A stretch of 64,000 nt of DNA from CAWJFJ01 sp963800065 (GCA_963800065.1 CAWCZO010000008.1:868001-932000), one strand, 5' to 3'. Positions 1-9,507 are shown, counted from the stretch's first letter. The notes: a model not told the origin generated them from the sequence alone. Numbers and translations are program-made.

Positions 1-10
1 TAGTCCAGGG

Positions 11-700
11 TCAAGCGATCATTTCCATACGGAGACCCCTGCCGTCGGTGGTACCGCCGAGTTGAACATGAGTCCTCGCTAACCATCGGCGCGCGCTCCA
101 AGCAGCGGCGTAGGCATCGAGGACGTCGTCGGGCTGTGTTCGTCGGATTCGTCTCACCGCGTGCTCATCGACATCGGGAAAGACGCGCCGTAGCGCGGCG
201 AGACGTTCGGCTCGGCCCTCGTTCGTCGCCTTGTGGTGCGCCATCGGTCCCCCAGCGAGGATCGTAAAGCACACTTCGGGGTGTACTTCGACGAGATGTC
301 GTTGACGGTCTGGTGTCATCAGGAGGTCGACTTCATGAATCCTGGGCAAGATCGCAAAGGTCTGACGTGAGATTCCCTTCCCGGAGATGGCTCTGCTCCG
401 AGCGGAGGCTTCCTCGTAGGTCTCTGATCCGAGCAGGCCTCGGGCGGGAGCAGGGAACACCGAGTTTCTGCGGGGGCCAATCATCTTGCGCGCCTCAATG
501 TCGCATCGACGGGAGCCACTATCTGGTAGGCCGATTGGGATGTCGATGCCGACAGCAGCCAATCGCCCAGAATCGACGTTCGAGACCACTGCGGCGATGT
601 CCGGGACCACCATCACCTGCGTTTTGCCCTGTCCGTCGGCCGAGACCATCACCTGGACCCAGCCCCCAGGACATCCGTCAAGGCCTGCCACAATCGACAC
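11..700 (-). CDS. DUF429 family protein (predicted RNase H-like nuclease)
   Basis: The 229-residue product starts with the Gly-Leu-Asp-Gly-Cys-Pro-Gly-Gly-Trp stretch typical of DUF429/COG4923 proteins, followed by the conserved GIDIPIGLP segment (about residues 51-59). It also has the NSVFPAP segment and the late DAYAAAW helix. The family is predicted to have an RNase H-like fold and nuclease activity, but its substrate is unknown, so the biochemical role is inferred from the family only. The start is GTG at 700; the frame is open and complete. It lies 35 bases downstream of the MhuD-like gene on the same strand and may be cotranscribed with it. Confidence 0.8.
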   Translation of the reverse strand: MSIVAGLDGCPGGWVQVMVSADGQGKTQVMVVPDIAAVVSNVDSGRLAAVGIDIPIGLPDSGSRRCDIEARKMIGPRRNSVFPAPARGLLGSETYEEASARSRAISGKGISRQTFAILPRIHEVDLLMTPDRQRHLVEVHPEVCFTILAGGPMAHHKATNEGRAERLAALRRVFPDVDEHAVRRIRRTQPDDVLDAYAAAWSARRWLARTHVQLGGTTDGRGLRMEMIA

Positions 701-735
701 GACGACTCCTCGCGTGAATCTGACTGGGTAGCAGA

Positions 736-1065
736 TCAGGTTGGGGAACGCATCACTGCCACCTCGACCTCATACGACCAAAGTTCACTGTGGGTCGATA
801 CCGGAGGCCGATCCGAACCCTGGCTAGACACACCACGAAAACCATGGGCGAAGGCCGGAGAAGCCATCCACGCCTCGAAGGCGTCTTTATCACGCCATCG
901 GGTCACGACGAGCCACGTCTGCCGGTCGTCGGTAGGCCGTAGCAGCTCGAATCCCTCGAAGCCGTCGGCCTGGTCCACCGCGCCAGCTCGCTCTGCGAAC
1001 CTTCGGGCCAGCTCCTCGCCGCCGCTTTCTGGCACCGTGATGGCGTTGATGCGGATGACAGTCAT
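736..1065 (-). CDS. mhuD: MhuD-like haem-degrading monooxygenase (ABM fold)
   Basis: A 109-residue antibiotic-biosynthesis-monooxygenase-fold protein. It reads like mycobacterial MhuD, which opens the haem ring to release iron in the cytoplasm. The residues known to matter in MhuD are in register: Asn7, Arg22 and Trp66, with His74 one position from the MhuD haem ligand His75. The start at 1065 (MTVIRINAI) was chosen over an ATG 42 bases upstream because it fits the family N-terminus and has an AGGA ribosome site. The C-terminal tail differs from MhuD. I am sure of the fold and fairly sure of the haem role. It faces away from the IS110 element. Confidence 0.75.
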   Translation of the reverse strand: MTVIRINAITVPESGGEELARRFAERAGAVDQADGFEGFELLRPTDDRQTWLVVTRWRDKDAFEAWMASPAFAHGFRGVSSQGSDRPPVSTHSELWSYEVEVAVMRSPT

Positions 1066-1142
1066 GAGTCCTAGCATGGCCTCGCCTGCCGGAGTCCTGA
1101 CCATCACCGCCAGGCCCGCCTCGGTTGGCGCATGATGACGCC

Positions 1143-1310
1143 ATGGCAGGGGAGCACCCTCCGACTCGGGAAGCCGTCACGGAGGCGGCCGAAACCCTGC
1201 GGAGGCTGCTCGACGCCGTCGACGCCAGGGAGTTGGACGCCGTCACCCCGGGCGAAGTCGCATTGCTCCGGCGTCTGCAGGGAACCTGGTGGGGTGGGAA
1301 GAGGCCCTGA
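1143..1310 (+). CDS. small hypothetical ORF, possibly truncated by the IS110 insertion
   Basis: A 55-codon frame (ATG 1143; an in-frame TTG at 1125 is also possible) encoding a mostly alpha-helical, Glu/Arg/Leu-rich peptide that changes character in its last dozen residues (GTWWGGKRP). Its stop at 1308-1310 lies in exactly the reading frame of the IS110 transposase that follows. It may be the 5' part of a host gene cut by the element, or a chance frame. No family was recognised and no good ribosome site is visible. Confidence 0.3.
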   Translation: MAGEHPPTREAVTEAAETLRRLLDAVDARELDAVTPGEVALLRRLQGTWWGGKRP

Positions 1311-1394
1311 GGGTTCTCCCGCCGTCCACCGACCACGCGCCGTGAGGGCAGGAAGACCTCCCTCTGTACACTCATCGGTGGAGTCGACACCCAC

Positions 1395-2384
1395 TTGGAC
1401 ACCCACGTGGCCGCCGCCTTGGACCCGATCGGTGGCCTGCTCGGGGTGGAATCGTTCGTGGCCGCCCCCCGGGGCTACAAAGCCATGCTCGAGTGGATGG
1501 GCGCCTTTGGCACGGTGTCCAAGGTGGGCGTGGAAGGCACCGGCGCCTATGGGGCGGGACTGGGACGGTTCCTGCGCCGTGCCGGCATCGAGGTGGTCGA
1601 GGTCGACCGCTCGAATCGCCAGGTCCGGAGGACACAGGGCAAGTCCGACCCGGCCGACGCCGTCGAGGCGGCCCGGGCCGTGCTCTCGGGGCGGGCCACA
1701 GGCGCACCCAAGTCCCGCGACGGCAACGTCGAGGCCATTCGGGCGCTGCTCGTGGCCAAGCGCTCCGCTCGCGAAGGACGTCTTCGGGCCCTCCACCAGA
1801 TGCGCCAGCTGAGCTACACCGCCCCTGATCAGCTCCGATGCCGCCTGAAAGGCCTTCCGATCAAGGAGTTCACGGCCGAAGCGGCCGCCATGCGGCCGAG
1901 AGCGGGAGGCGACCCGGTCGTTCATGCCACAAAGGTGGCGCTCACCAGCCTGGGACGTCGCGTTCTCACCCTCGAAGAAGAGATAGCTGGCATCGACGAG
2001 CTGCTGGACAAGCTCGTGACGGCTACGGCCCCGAGCATCCTCGAGCTCTTCGGTGTCGGCATCGACACCGCTGCCACTCTCCTCGTCGCCGCCGGCGACA
2101 ACCCCGCTCGCTTGCGCTCGGAGGCCGCCTGGGCCCATCTGTGCGGCGTCGCACCCATCCAAGCCTCCTCGGGCAAGGTCACCCGCCACCGCCTCGACCG
2201 TGGTGGAGACCGCAATGCCAACCAGGCCCTGTGGCGCATCGCCATGACACGTATCGCGTGCGACCCGCGATCGCGCGCTTACATGGAACGCCGGACGAAG
2301 GAGGGACGTACCAAGCGCGAAGTGATCCGGATCTTGAAGCGCTATGTCGCCCGTGAGGTGTTCAAGCACCTGCCTCGCGGCTAG
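1395..2384 (+). CDS. IS110-family transposase (DEDD recombinase), start codon problematic
   Basis: N-terminal RuvC-like DEDD domain: VEGTGAYG, the DRSNRQVRRTQGKSDPADA segment. C-terminal transposase_20 domain: LELFGVGIDTAATLL and the serine-containing stretch around HLCGVAP-QASSGK with RGGDRNANQALW. The family performs RNA-guided recombination. The only legal start is TTG 1395, but the first catalytic Asp lies upstream in the same frame (GGVDTH, Asp codon at 1386). Between the in-frame TGA (1308-1310) and 1395 there is no ATG, GTG, TTG or CTG. Translation must therefore begin at an unusual codon such as ATC 1374, or the 5' end is damaged. The rest of the protein looks intact. Confidence 0.8.
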   Translation: MDTHVAAALDPIGGLLGVESFVAAPRGYKAMLEWMGAFGTVSKVGVEGTGAYGAGLGRFLRRAGIEVVEVDRSNRQVRRTQGKSDPADAVEAARAVLSGRATGAPKSRDGNVEAIRALLVAKRSAREGRLRALHQMRQLSYTAPDQLRCRLKGLPIKEFTAEAAAMRPRAGGDPVVHATKVALTSLGRRVLTLEEEIAGIDELLDKLVTATAPSILELFGVGIDTAATLLVAAGDNPARLRSEAAWAHLCGVAPIQASSGKVTRHRLDRGGDRNANQALWRIAMTRIACDPRSRAYMERRTKEGRTKREVIRILKRYVAREVFKHLPRG

Positions 2385-2385
2385 T

Positions 2386-2484
2386 TCTCCGAGCGGCGGA
2401 TCTGGCTCAGCGAATATCTGCCGTCCCTCGGGACTGGCTTCCGCCCGACATGCCGATCCGCCGCTCGGAACCATCGCTCGGAGA
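2386..2484 (+). ncRNA. structured 3' end of the IS110 element, candidate bridge RNA region
   Basis: Immediately after the transposase stop, CCGAGCGGCGGATC (2389-2402) is repeated as a perfect 14-base inverted copy at 2455-2468. A second pairing partner, CGCTCGGAGA (2475-2484), can pair with 2386-2395, giving two mutually exclusive stems. IS110-type elements are known to encode a bridge RNA in one non-coding end. Here the only long non-coding end is downstream, as in the IS1111 subgroup. The RNA itself is inferred; only the inverted repeats are seen. Confidence 0.35.
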
Positions 2485-2664
2485 GCATCGACACATGGCT
2501 TGATAAGAGCTTGCCCTCACCCCGTGAGTGGCTCCTGATTGATTTGCCAGCTGTCTACTTGCCCGAGCCCAAGAACGGTCTTGACAAACATAGGAGCGTC
2601 GAGCGGGATGGTCCGGGGTGGCACGGGTCACGCTTCATACATACCGTAAACGGAGTGCCCCCCG

Positions 2665-2688
2665 GGCCACGTCCCGGCGAGTGGTGTA
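2665..2688. repeat. IS256 element left terminal inverted repeat
   Basis: It matches the reverse complement of 4120-4143 at 21 of 24 positions. The inner 21 bases (2668-2688) have a single mismatch. The GAGTGGTGTA core is of the kind found at ends of IS256-family elements. Confidence 0.85.
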
Positions 2689-2722
2689 ACGACGACCACC
2701 ATCTCAACCTCAATGCATTGGT

Positions 2723-3962
2723 TTAGCTGACATCAGCGAGTTCTGCTTGGGCCACCTCCTCGACGTCACCGTCGATGACGGTCATGCGGGCCCTGGCCAG
2801 GACTTCGGTGGCCATGTAGCGCCGGCACACGGCCCACTCGTCGTGCTGCTCGGCGAGCACGGAGCCCACCAGTCGGACCACGGCATCACGGTTGGGGAAG
2901 ATGCCCACGACGTCGGTGCGCCGACGCAGCTCCCGGTTGAGGCGCTCCTGGGGATTGTTGGACCAGATCTGCTTCCAGTGCTCCTTCGGGAACGAAGCGA
3001 AGGCGAGGACGTCGGGTCCGGCGTCGGCCAGCATGGAGGCGGCGTCAACGAACTTCTCGTGCAGCTGGTCGACGACCCGGGCGTGCTGGGCCCAGGTCTG
3101 CTCGGCGTCGGGCTGGGCGAAGATGGTGCGCACCAGGGTGGCCACGAGCGCCTGGGCCGACTTCGGCACCCGGGTCAGGAGGTTGCGCATGAAGTGGGTC
3201 CGGCACCGCTGCCAGGTGGCCCCGAGCGTGGAGCGCACGGCGTCGACCAGTCCCACGTGGGCGTCGGAGATCACGAGGGCGGTGCCCGACAGCCCCCGGG
3301 CCACCAGGCCCCGCAGGAAGGCCATCCAGCCGGCTCCGTCCTCGGTGGTGATGACGTCGAAGCCGAGGACCTCGCGGTGCCCGTCGTTGTTCACGCCGGT
3401 GGCGATGACCACGGCCACGTTCTGGATGCGCCCGGCTTCTCTCACCTTCTGCACCATGGCGTCGAGCCACACGTAGGTGTAGGGCCCGGCGTCGAGGGGC
3501 CGGCTCCGGAAGGCGGCCACGTCGGCGTCCAGCTCCTTGGCCATGCGGGAGACCTGGGACTTCGACAGGTGCTCGATCCCGAGGGTCTGCACCAGGCCCT
3601 CGACCCGGCGGGTGGAGACGCCGCGCACGTAGCACTCGGCCACCACCTGGGTGAGCGCCCTCTCGGCCCGCCGTCGGGGTTCCAGGAGCCAGCCCGGGTA
3701 GTAGCTGCCTGAGCGCAGCTTCGGGATGGCCAGGTCGATGGTGCCCACCCGGGTGTCGAAGTCCCGGTGGCGCAGCCCGTTGCGGCTGTTGATCCGCTCC
3801 GGGGTGATCTCGCCATAGCCGGCGTTGCACAGGGCGTCGACCTCGGCGCGCCATCAGGCGTTCGGCGAACACCTTCACCATCTCGCGCAGCAGGTCAGAG
3901 CCGTCGTCGTCGAGGTGCTTGCGCAGCCACTCGAGAGCGTCCATGTTGTTGGGGACTTCCAC
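2723..3962 (-). pseudogene. IS256-family transposase, frameshifted
   Basis: The N-terminal part (start 3962, about 38 residues to FAERLMA) and the remainder are in different frames. The switch lies at GGCGCGCC (3845-3852), where one extra base is present compared with the family reading Leu-Met-Ala-Ala-Glu-Val-Asp. After the shift the frame is open to 2723 and carries the hallmarks of the family: WLDAMVQKV (first Asp), ISDAHVGLVDAV (second Asp) and NPQERLNRELRRRTDVVGIF (catalytic Glu). IS256 transposases are normally a single frame and no slippery site is seen, so this is a mutation or an assembly error rather than programmed frameshifting. Confidence 0.85.
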
Positions 3963-4119
3963 CGCATCTCCTCTCAGTTCGTCTTCGCAGGACTTCTGAG
4001 ATTGATGCGGTGGTCGTCGCGAGTGGGGGACCTTCGCGAACTCCCTGGTCGTTCTCCGGGCCGACGCCCCGGGCCTTCCCGTTCAGCGCCACACAGGGCC
4101 ACTCAGCGGGTCAGACCCG

Positions 4120-4143
4120 TACACCACTCGCTGGGACGTGAAC
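4120..4143. repeat. IS256 element right terminal inverted repeat
   Basis: Partner of 2665-2688. It is followed directly by the second copy of the 8-bp target duplication at 4144-4151. Confidence 0.85.
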
Positions 4144-4379
4144 GCCCCCCGCTTGCCAACGCCCACCAAAGGACCCAGGCTGTACGTGAACACCGGCCCC
4201 GCTGACGGCACGGCTCAACAGCGGGGACTGCCTCACCTATGTTGGCGTTGGCGCTCCAAAACTTAGCCAGAGTCGCCTGTGGTGGGGTACCAGGGGGGGA
4301 CCTTCGCCTCTAGCGGATTCTCCGTCCTACGCCGAAGCTGGCAGAAGAAGCTCGATCAGACGGGGGAAGGGGCAGCGAC

Positions 4380-4823
4380 ATGGAGAATGCGATTCTCGAC
4401 GTCCTGACGATGGACGAGTGCCAGTGGCTACTCCGTGACAACGCTGGAATAATCGGAAGAGTCGGTGTGTCAATGGGGGCCATTCCGGAGATTTTTCCGG
4501 TCCACTTCGCCATGATCGACGGTGATGTCGTGTTCCGAACCGGACGAGGGACGAAGCTGCACGCAGCCGCAGTGAGCGCGACCATCGCGTTCGAGATTGA
4601 CGGGTCGGATGATGTGTTCGGTTGGAGCGTCCTCGTTGTGGGCCGAGCGTCGGAGATGACGGATGCGGCTAACATCGCCACTGCACTAGCTGTCATTCCG
4701 GGAGGATGGGCGCCTGGTGAACATGAGCATATCGTGAGGTTGGAGGCAACTCGTGTGACTGGTCGTCGAATTCATAGACACGAGCGGCCATCGGGCACAC
4801 CGGACGTGCACGTGGTGCAGTGA
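4380..4823 (+). CDS. pyridoxamine 5'-phosphate oxidase-fold (PPOX) flavin/F420-type protein
   Basis: A 147-residue split-barrel protein of the PPOX/nitroreductase-like family: helix with the DVLTMDECQWLL start, then GRVGVSMGAIPEIFPVHFAM, FRTGRGTKLHAAA and FGWSVLVVGRASE. Members bind FMN, haem or F420 and reduce diverse small molecules. The substrate here cannot be told. The ATG at 4380 has a purine-rich stretch (GGGGAAGGGG) upstream. It stands alone, 240 bases from the IS256 end. The 276 bases downstream contain no gene I can support, only a small TCCAAC/GTTGGA hairpin at 4973-4989. Confidence 0.8.
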   Translation: MENAILDVLTMDECQWLLRDNAGIIGRVGVSMGAIPEIFPVHFAMIDGDVVFRTGRGTKLHAAAVSATIAFEIDGSDDVFGWSVLVVGRASEMTDAANIATALAVIPGGWAPGEHEHIVRLEATRVTGRRIHRHERPSGTPDVHVVQ

Positions 4824-5099
4824 CGCTACGTCGTCATGCCGCTCTTGAATCGGGTCGCGGCTTCCGGACGGGGCGACGAGTGCTGTCACCGGTCACGACC
4901 AAGGCTGGTGCTTTCGGGACCTTCGATCTCCGAATGCCCCGTTTAGCCTGCGTGATCACACCGGTGCCTTTCTCCAACATCTTGTTGGAGCGCTGGCACG
5001 CTGTGGTGTATCGGAGCGTCTTCATGTGCCCCGGAGCCAGGCAGAGACGATGTCGACATCGAACCTGTAACGGCGGCCGACCCTGAGTTTAGGTCACCC

Positions 5100-8000
5100 T
5101 CACGAAATCGTGATCGTGAGCACTGCCGTTGCGCTGTCCTCTGTTGGGAGGTGGCCCGATACCTTCTTCGCGCTCTTGCTGACTACCTTCACGGTAGACG
5201 TGAACGTCCCCGTCGCTTTGGGTTTACCCGTGACGACACCATTGGACTTAAGACGGAGTCCCTTGGGTAGCTTCCCAGAAGCCAACGACCACTTGTACGG
5301 AGGCTTTCCGCCCTTGGCCGCCAGCTTTGTCGAATACGGCACTTTCACGGTTCCCCCAGCCAACGAAAGACTCGTGACGTACAGCGGTGACACAACAAAC
5401 GGTATAGAAATGGTTTGAGGTTGACCGTTGGCGCCACTGCCGGTCTCGACCAAGGTGTGATCGCCCGTGGTCAAGTTGGTCGGAAGCGTCACATTGGCAC
5501 TGCTCGATCCCGTGTCATCGGCGGGGAAGACGCCCAACTGCACCGGGTCGTCTACGCTGGCCGTCACGTCGTCACCAGGTGCCCAGCCATCCGACGAGAC
5601 GTTCACCGTGACCCCTGAACCCACGGTGGCAGATGCCCCCGAGGTCGAGTTGAACTGCGGGAGCCCGGCCCCGCTGGACTGGGTGATGTTATTGAGCTCC
5701 TGCCACAACGGGGTCCCGGCGATCCCATCGGTACAGGTGGCCTCGCCGTCGCCCGGCTGGACCTGCTCGCCATACGACGTCGAGACGGAAATGCCCGCCC
5801 CGGTATCGCCCATGTCGTACTCGACCCCCGCCGTCGGTCGCCAGTTCGAAGGCTGACCCTGCGGGATCGGGCTCGACGTCGAACTGATCCCGTAGGTAAA
5901 GAGCGAGACGTTCGCGCTCGCGTCTTCTCCCGCAACATAGGCATCGATCTGCGCGTTGGTCGGCGCTACCGTGCTCGGGTCGCCGACATAGCCGAAGGCC
6001 AGCACGCCCGTGGGGTCGGGGGTCGCTGCCGCCACCCCGAAAGACACATCCGCGTAGATGCTCCCATCGCAGGTCACGATCTCACTGACAGAAGCCGTGC
6101 CCACGCCCGCACTGGCCCCCACGGAGATGACGGCATAGTCGGGCGGTCGGTCGTTGTTCGCCCCGAAGACATCGCCCACGAAGTCGAGGTCTTGTCGCCA
6201 GCATGCATCGCTGCCGAGCGACCAGGTGACACAGGTCGTCGGCTGTTCCAAGATGGGGTCGACATAGATCGATTGTGAGACTGTCAATGTGCTCCCATCG
6301 GTCCCTGTGGTCGTCAGCGTGATGTCGTTGTTCCCCGAGGGCAACTGGACGCGCTCGTCACAGCTGGTACCGGTCGATTGGCCGTTCCAGGAATAGTTCG
6401 AGATGCCCGCCGACTGGGCGCAGGCGTCGAAGTCCACCCAGGCGCTCGAGGTCGAACCGCCGTAGGGGACCGGTTCGACGTTGTAGGTGAACCCGGCGAA
6501 CGGACTGACCGTGAGCGAGTCGATCGTGGTGAACGTACCCGACGAGTCGGTCACCGACAGGTCGAGGATCTGCGGGCCGACAGACAAATCCAGGTAGAAA
6601 CTGCATGATGTCTCATCGATATCGGCGCCGTTTAAGGTCCACGTGTAGGCCGACGATCCCAGGCTCGGACTGAAAGGACACCCGTTGACGTCGACCGCCA
6701 CTGTCGGGCCCCCGCTCTGGGTGGCGACCGTCTGGACGCTGAACGGCAAGGTTACGTCGAGTGAGACGGTCGTCTGTGTCGTCTGCGGTGTGCCCGGGGT
6801 CGAATCTGTAACCTCGAGAGTGAAGGAAGATGTGCCCACGGCGGTCGGTATTCCGCTGACCACCCCTGCAGGGTCGAGGGACAGACCGGGCGGAAGGGTC
6901 CCACTGGGGGTCGACCATGTGTAGGGGAATATCCCGCCATAGACGGACAGCGGAAGCGAGTAGGGGAGCCCGATCACGGCGTTGGGAAGCGTGGACGTCA
7001 CGTTGATGGGACTGAGTGTCGCCGCCGCGAAACTGAAAGTGTCGATGACACCGTCTTCGTGCCCGCTCGTATCGACGTAATCGCCGACGGCCGCACAGGA
7101 GCCATCCGGCGAACACGAGACGGCCGTCAAACCTGAGAAACCCTCTGTGGCCGAGGTGGTCGCATTGGATGGAAGCTCCGATTCGGTGGCCACCGGGTTA
7201 CCGTCCGACAGCATCTCGACGACTCCGGCGGCGTCTTCGTCCGGCAGCGCAGCCGTACTGTAACTGCCCACCACCACGCAAGCGCCTTGGCCGAGACAGG
7301 TCAGGTCGCTGAGGTCAGTGATCTGGGGATCGGAGAAGGCGTTGTCCGGCAGCGGCGTCTGCTGGCCCCCCCAGGTTCCGTCCGACTCCGTAGCGATCAG
7401 GCCCAGAAGTTCGCCCCCTTGGCCGGCAGGGGCTCCGTTGCTTCCGATGGCCACGCAAGAACCGGCGGCCAGGCATGTCACCTGGGCCAGGCCGTTGTCC
7501 TGATTCACGGCTAGGGCCGGCCCCTCGGTGGGGGTCCAGGTCCCGTCCGACAATGTGTCGATAAGGGCGTCGTAGGTGTCATCCGGGCCGTCCCCATACG
7601 CGGTGTCGTCATAGTTACCGACGGCCACACAGGAACCGACGGCATCGCAACCGACCCCGAAGAGCAAATCGAAGAAGGAGCCCGGCGGACCCAGCAACTC
7701 GCTTGTCGACCACACCCCGTCCGCCTCGACGTCGGCCAAGCCATCTTCATCTCCGCTCGAATCGATGTACCAACCGACCACCACACACGATCCTGCCGCT
7801 GGGCACGAGAGCGCAGACAAGGCAGCTCCGGAACCTGCCGCGTTGGCGGGAACGGGCGCCTCGGTTGGCGTCCAGGTCCCATCAGTCTCGGTTTCGATGA
7901 GGCTGTCTCCGTTGCCGCTCGTGTCGTTATAGCTGCCAAAAGCCGCACAGAAGCCGTCTGCCGTACACGTGAGGTCCCCTGCTCCAGAGTTGTTGTAGTT

Positions 8001-8633
8001 CGCGAGTTCAACGTACGGATTGGGCGCTGCGTTGGCTGGAAGGGGGGCCTCGAGGGGCGTCCAGGTTCCGTCTGTGTCAGTGTCGATGAAGCCGAATTGG
8101 TACTCACCATTGTTGGTCGCCAGGTAATGCTAGGTACCGATGGCGACACATGACTCCGCCGCCCAGCACGAGAGGCCGGTGAGTTCAGCGCTCCTGGCAC
8201 CAATTGAACTCGACGCTGTGAGATTGGCCGGAACGGGTGCCTCCATGGACGTCCAGGTCCCGTCTGCCTCGGTTTCGATGAGGCCGTCCCCGTTGCCGTT
8301 CGTGTCGGTATAGTTGCCGACGGCGACGCACGAGCCTTCCGCCGGGCACGAGACTGTGACGAGTTGAGGCGTGGCAATCGCCGCCGCGTTGGCTGGGAGC
8401 GGTGCCTCTGTTGATGTCGGCGGTAGGGGATCGGCTGCAGAAGCTGTCGGCGCGGACGCAGAGAGCGCCAGCGGCAGCACCACACCCATCACCAGCGCAA
8501 GGACCGCCAGCAAGCTGGCGGGACGGCGTCGTGGTCGACTCCGTGCCGCACGGTGCTCAAAGTGATCGCGACGCGCTGAGCGGACTCCCCGCCGTCTGAT
8601 CACCGACCAGATCGAACGGATGGCGTTAGACAT
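5100..8633 (-). pseudogene. large exported repeat protein with Ig-like domains, broken by one TAG codon
   Basis: Start 8633. Residues 1-67 form a basic segment, a hydrophobic helix and an Ala-Ser-Ala signal-peptide end. Then come eight repeats of roughly 45-50 residues, each with a Cys-x-Ala-x-x-Ser-Cys-Val-Ala-Val-Gly core, then a linker and a variable domain. Two putative Ig-like (He_PIG type) domains follow, one after the repeats (GLPYSLPL...LPPGLSL) and one at the C-terminus (VPYSTKLAAKGGKPPYKWSL). The second repeat contains TAG at 8130-8132 (codon ACC-TAG-CAT), where neighbouring repeats have Tyr or Trp. The frame is otherwise open for 1177 codons. A single base change explains it. The protein probably sat on the surface; its ligand is unknown. 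Confidence 0.75.
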
Positions 8634-8789
8634 ATGGGCTCACCCCCGCCGCAGAGCCAGGTCGCCTCTTCTGCCTGAGCAATGCTATGGCAGGAGCTCA
8701 CAGGTGTCCACAGCCGTTGACGATGACCGAAGGCGGTGGGGGAGACGATTCCCGCAGTTACGGGCTGATTGTCGGGTCTGGCCGCCTCA

Positions 8790-8816
8790 GGGCCCGCACA
8801 CGGCCCCGGCGGGCCC
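8790..8816 (-). terminator. possible hairpin terminator
   Basis: GGGCCCGC (8790-8797) and GCGGGCCC (8809-8816) form an 8-bp GC stem with an 11-base loop. It lies downstream of the surface-protein fragment at 8885 and upstream of the 5100-8633 gene start. No U-tract follows, so it is only a candidate. Confidence 0.3.
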
Positions 8817-8884
8817 CTCGACCACCCAGGGGGCTCCAGGGACCGCTGACCAAAGACCAGACCGTCGCCACACCAGGTTGTAGC

Positions 8885-9247
8885 TCAGGGGGTCCATCTG
8901 GTCCGCCAAACCGGCGGTGTGAAGGTGGTCATGTAGGTCGGATGCGTCCCGGCGTCGACGTCGGCCACCACCTGGGGCGGTCCGGCCCCACAGGAGTTGC
9001 CCAAGAAGACGAACACGGCGTCGCCATCGTTGTCCACGGTGGAGGTGTTGGTGCCACCCTGGAAGGTGGTCCAGGTGTACGCCCCGCCGCAGCGGTCCTG
9101 GAGCTGGCTGGAGCTGATCTGCACCGGCAGCTCGGCGTAGACGGGGTCGGTCTCGACGTAGAACACCCCGTAGATGTCGGAGTCCCCGCTGGCCGGGGTG
9201 TCGCCGGTCTCCACCTCACCGGTGGTGACGATGCCGCTGGTGGTGGG
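8885..9247 (-). pseudogene. C-terminal fragment of an exported surface protein
   Basis: The frame carries GYVETDPVYAE-type sequence (actual: GVFYVETDPVYAELPVQIS), SSQLQDRCGG and a TVDNDGDAVFVFLGNSCGAG motif. This pattern of two Cys and alternating SSQL / Asp-Asn-Asp-Gly motifs recurs in the fragment at 10601-11106. Its upstream part (9207-9247) is identical to 10601-10641, after which the sequence diverges abruptly into non-homologous DNA with an in-frame TGA. It appears to be the downstream half of a single gene whose upstream half now lies 1.4 kb away. Confidence 0.7.
9207..9247. repeat. 41-bp perfect direct repeat, copy 1
   Basis: Identical to 10601-10641 over all 41 bases. Sequence on both sides of the pair differs. 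The two copies flank the methyltransferase-bearing segment 9248-10600. Removing one copy plus the segment (1394 bp) puts the two surface-protein fragments back in one reading frame. Confidence 0.9.
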
Positions 9248-9507
9248 TCACTCTCCCTCGCTCGCAAACGGGTGTAGAGCCCGAGACGGCAGGTGAACGT
9301 ACCTGGCTGCGATGCCACCCCGGATCCGGCTATCGTGCGAACGTCTTCCACTGTGGACTTCAGTGCATAACACAGCTGACAACGGGCGGGTAGCACAGCC
9401 AGCGGGGGAGGCTGGCGGGGTGGTGCCGCCCTATACGGCCGGCGACACTGGCAACGCCACGACGAGTCCACCGTCACCCTTTTGGTCCAGACGAGCAATT
9501 GATGTGA

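Larger units (their letters stand above)
1311..2604 (+). mobile_element. IS110-family insertion sequence (boundaries approximate)
   Basis: This is a DEDD-type transposase gene plus about 220 bases of non-coding sequence downstream. That sequence ends in CTTGACAAACATAGGAGCG (2579-2598), a motif I recall from the right ends of actinobacterial IS110 elements. IS110 elements lack ordinary terminal inverted repeats, so exact ends cannot be read. The left end is taken from the end of the preceding small ORF and the right end from the motif. The IS256 element begins only about 60 bases further on. Confidence 0.6.
2665..4143 (-). mobile_element. IS256-family (Mutator-like) insertion sequence, complete ends
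   Basis: A 1479-bp element bounded by 24-bp terminal inverted repeats matching at 21 positions, and by an 8-bp direct repeat GCCCCCCG (2657-2664 and 4144-4151). Target duplications of 8-9 bp are usual for IS256 elements. It contains one transposase gene, which is frameshifted. The intact ends and exact duplication point to a fairly recent insertion. The duplicated sequence is mostly a C-run, so it is less diagnostic than mixed sequence would be. Confidence 0.85.

Noticed and set aside
3840..3855. Programmed frameshift in the IS256 transposase
   Set aside because: IS256 transposases use one frame and there is no slippery heptamer; a plain insertion explains it.
4820..5086. 88-codon ORF after the PPOX gene
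   Set aside because: No recognisable family, overlaps the PPOX stop, and its composition is atypical for the region.
8878..8950. tRNA-like GTTGTAGCTCAGGGGG sequence
   Set aside because: It resembles a D-arm, but no anticodon or T-arm (GTTCGA) follows at the right distance, and no acceptor stem pairs.
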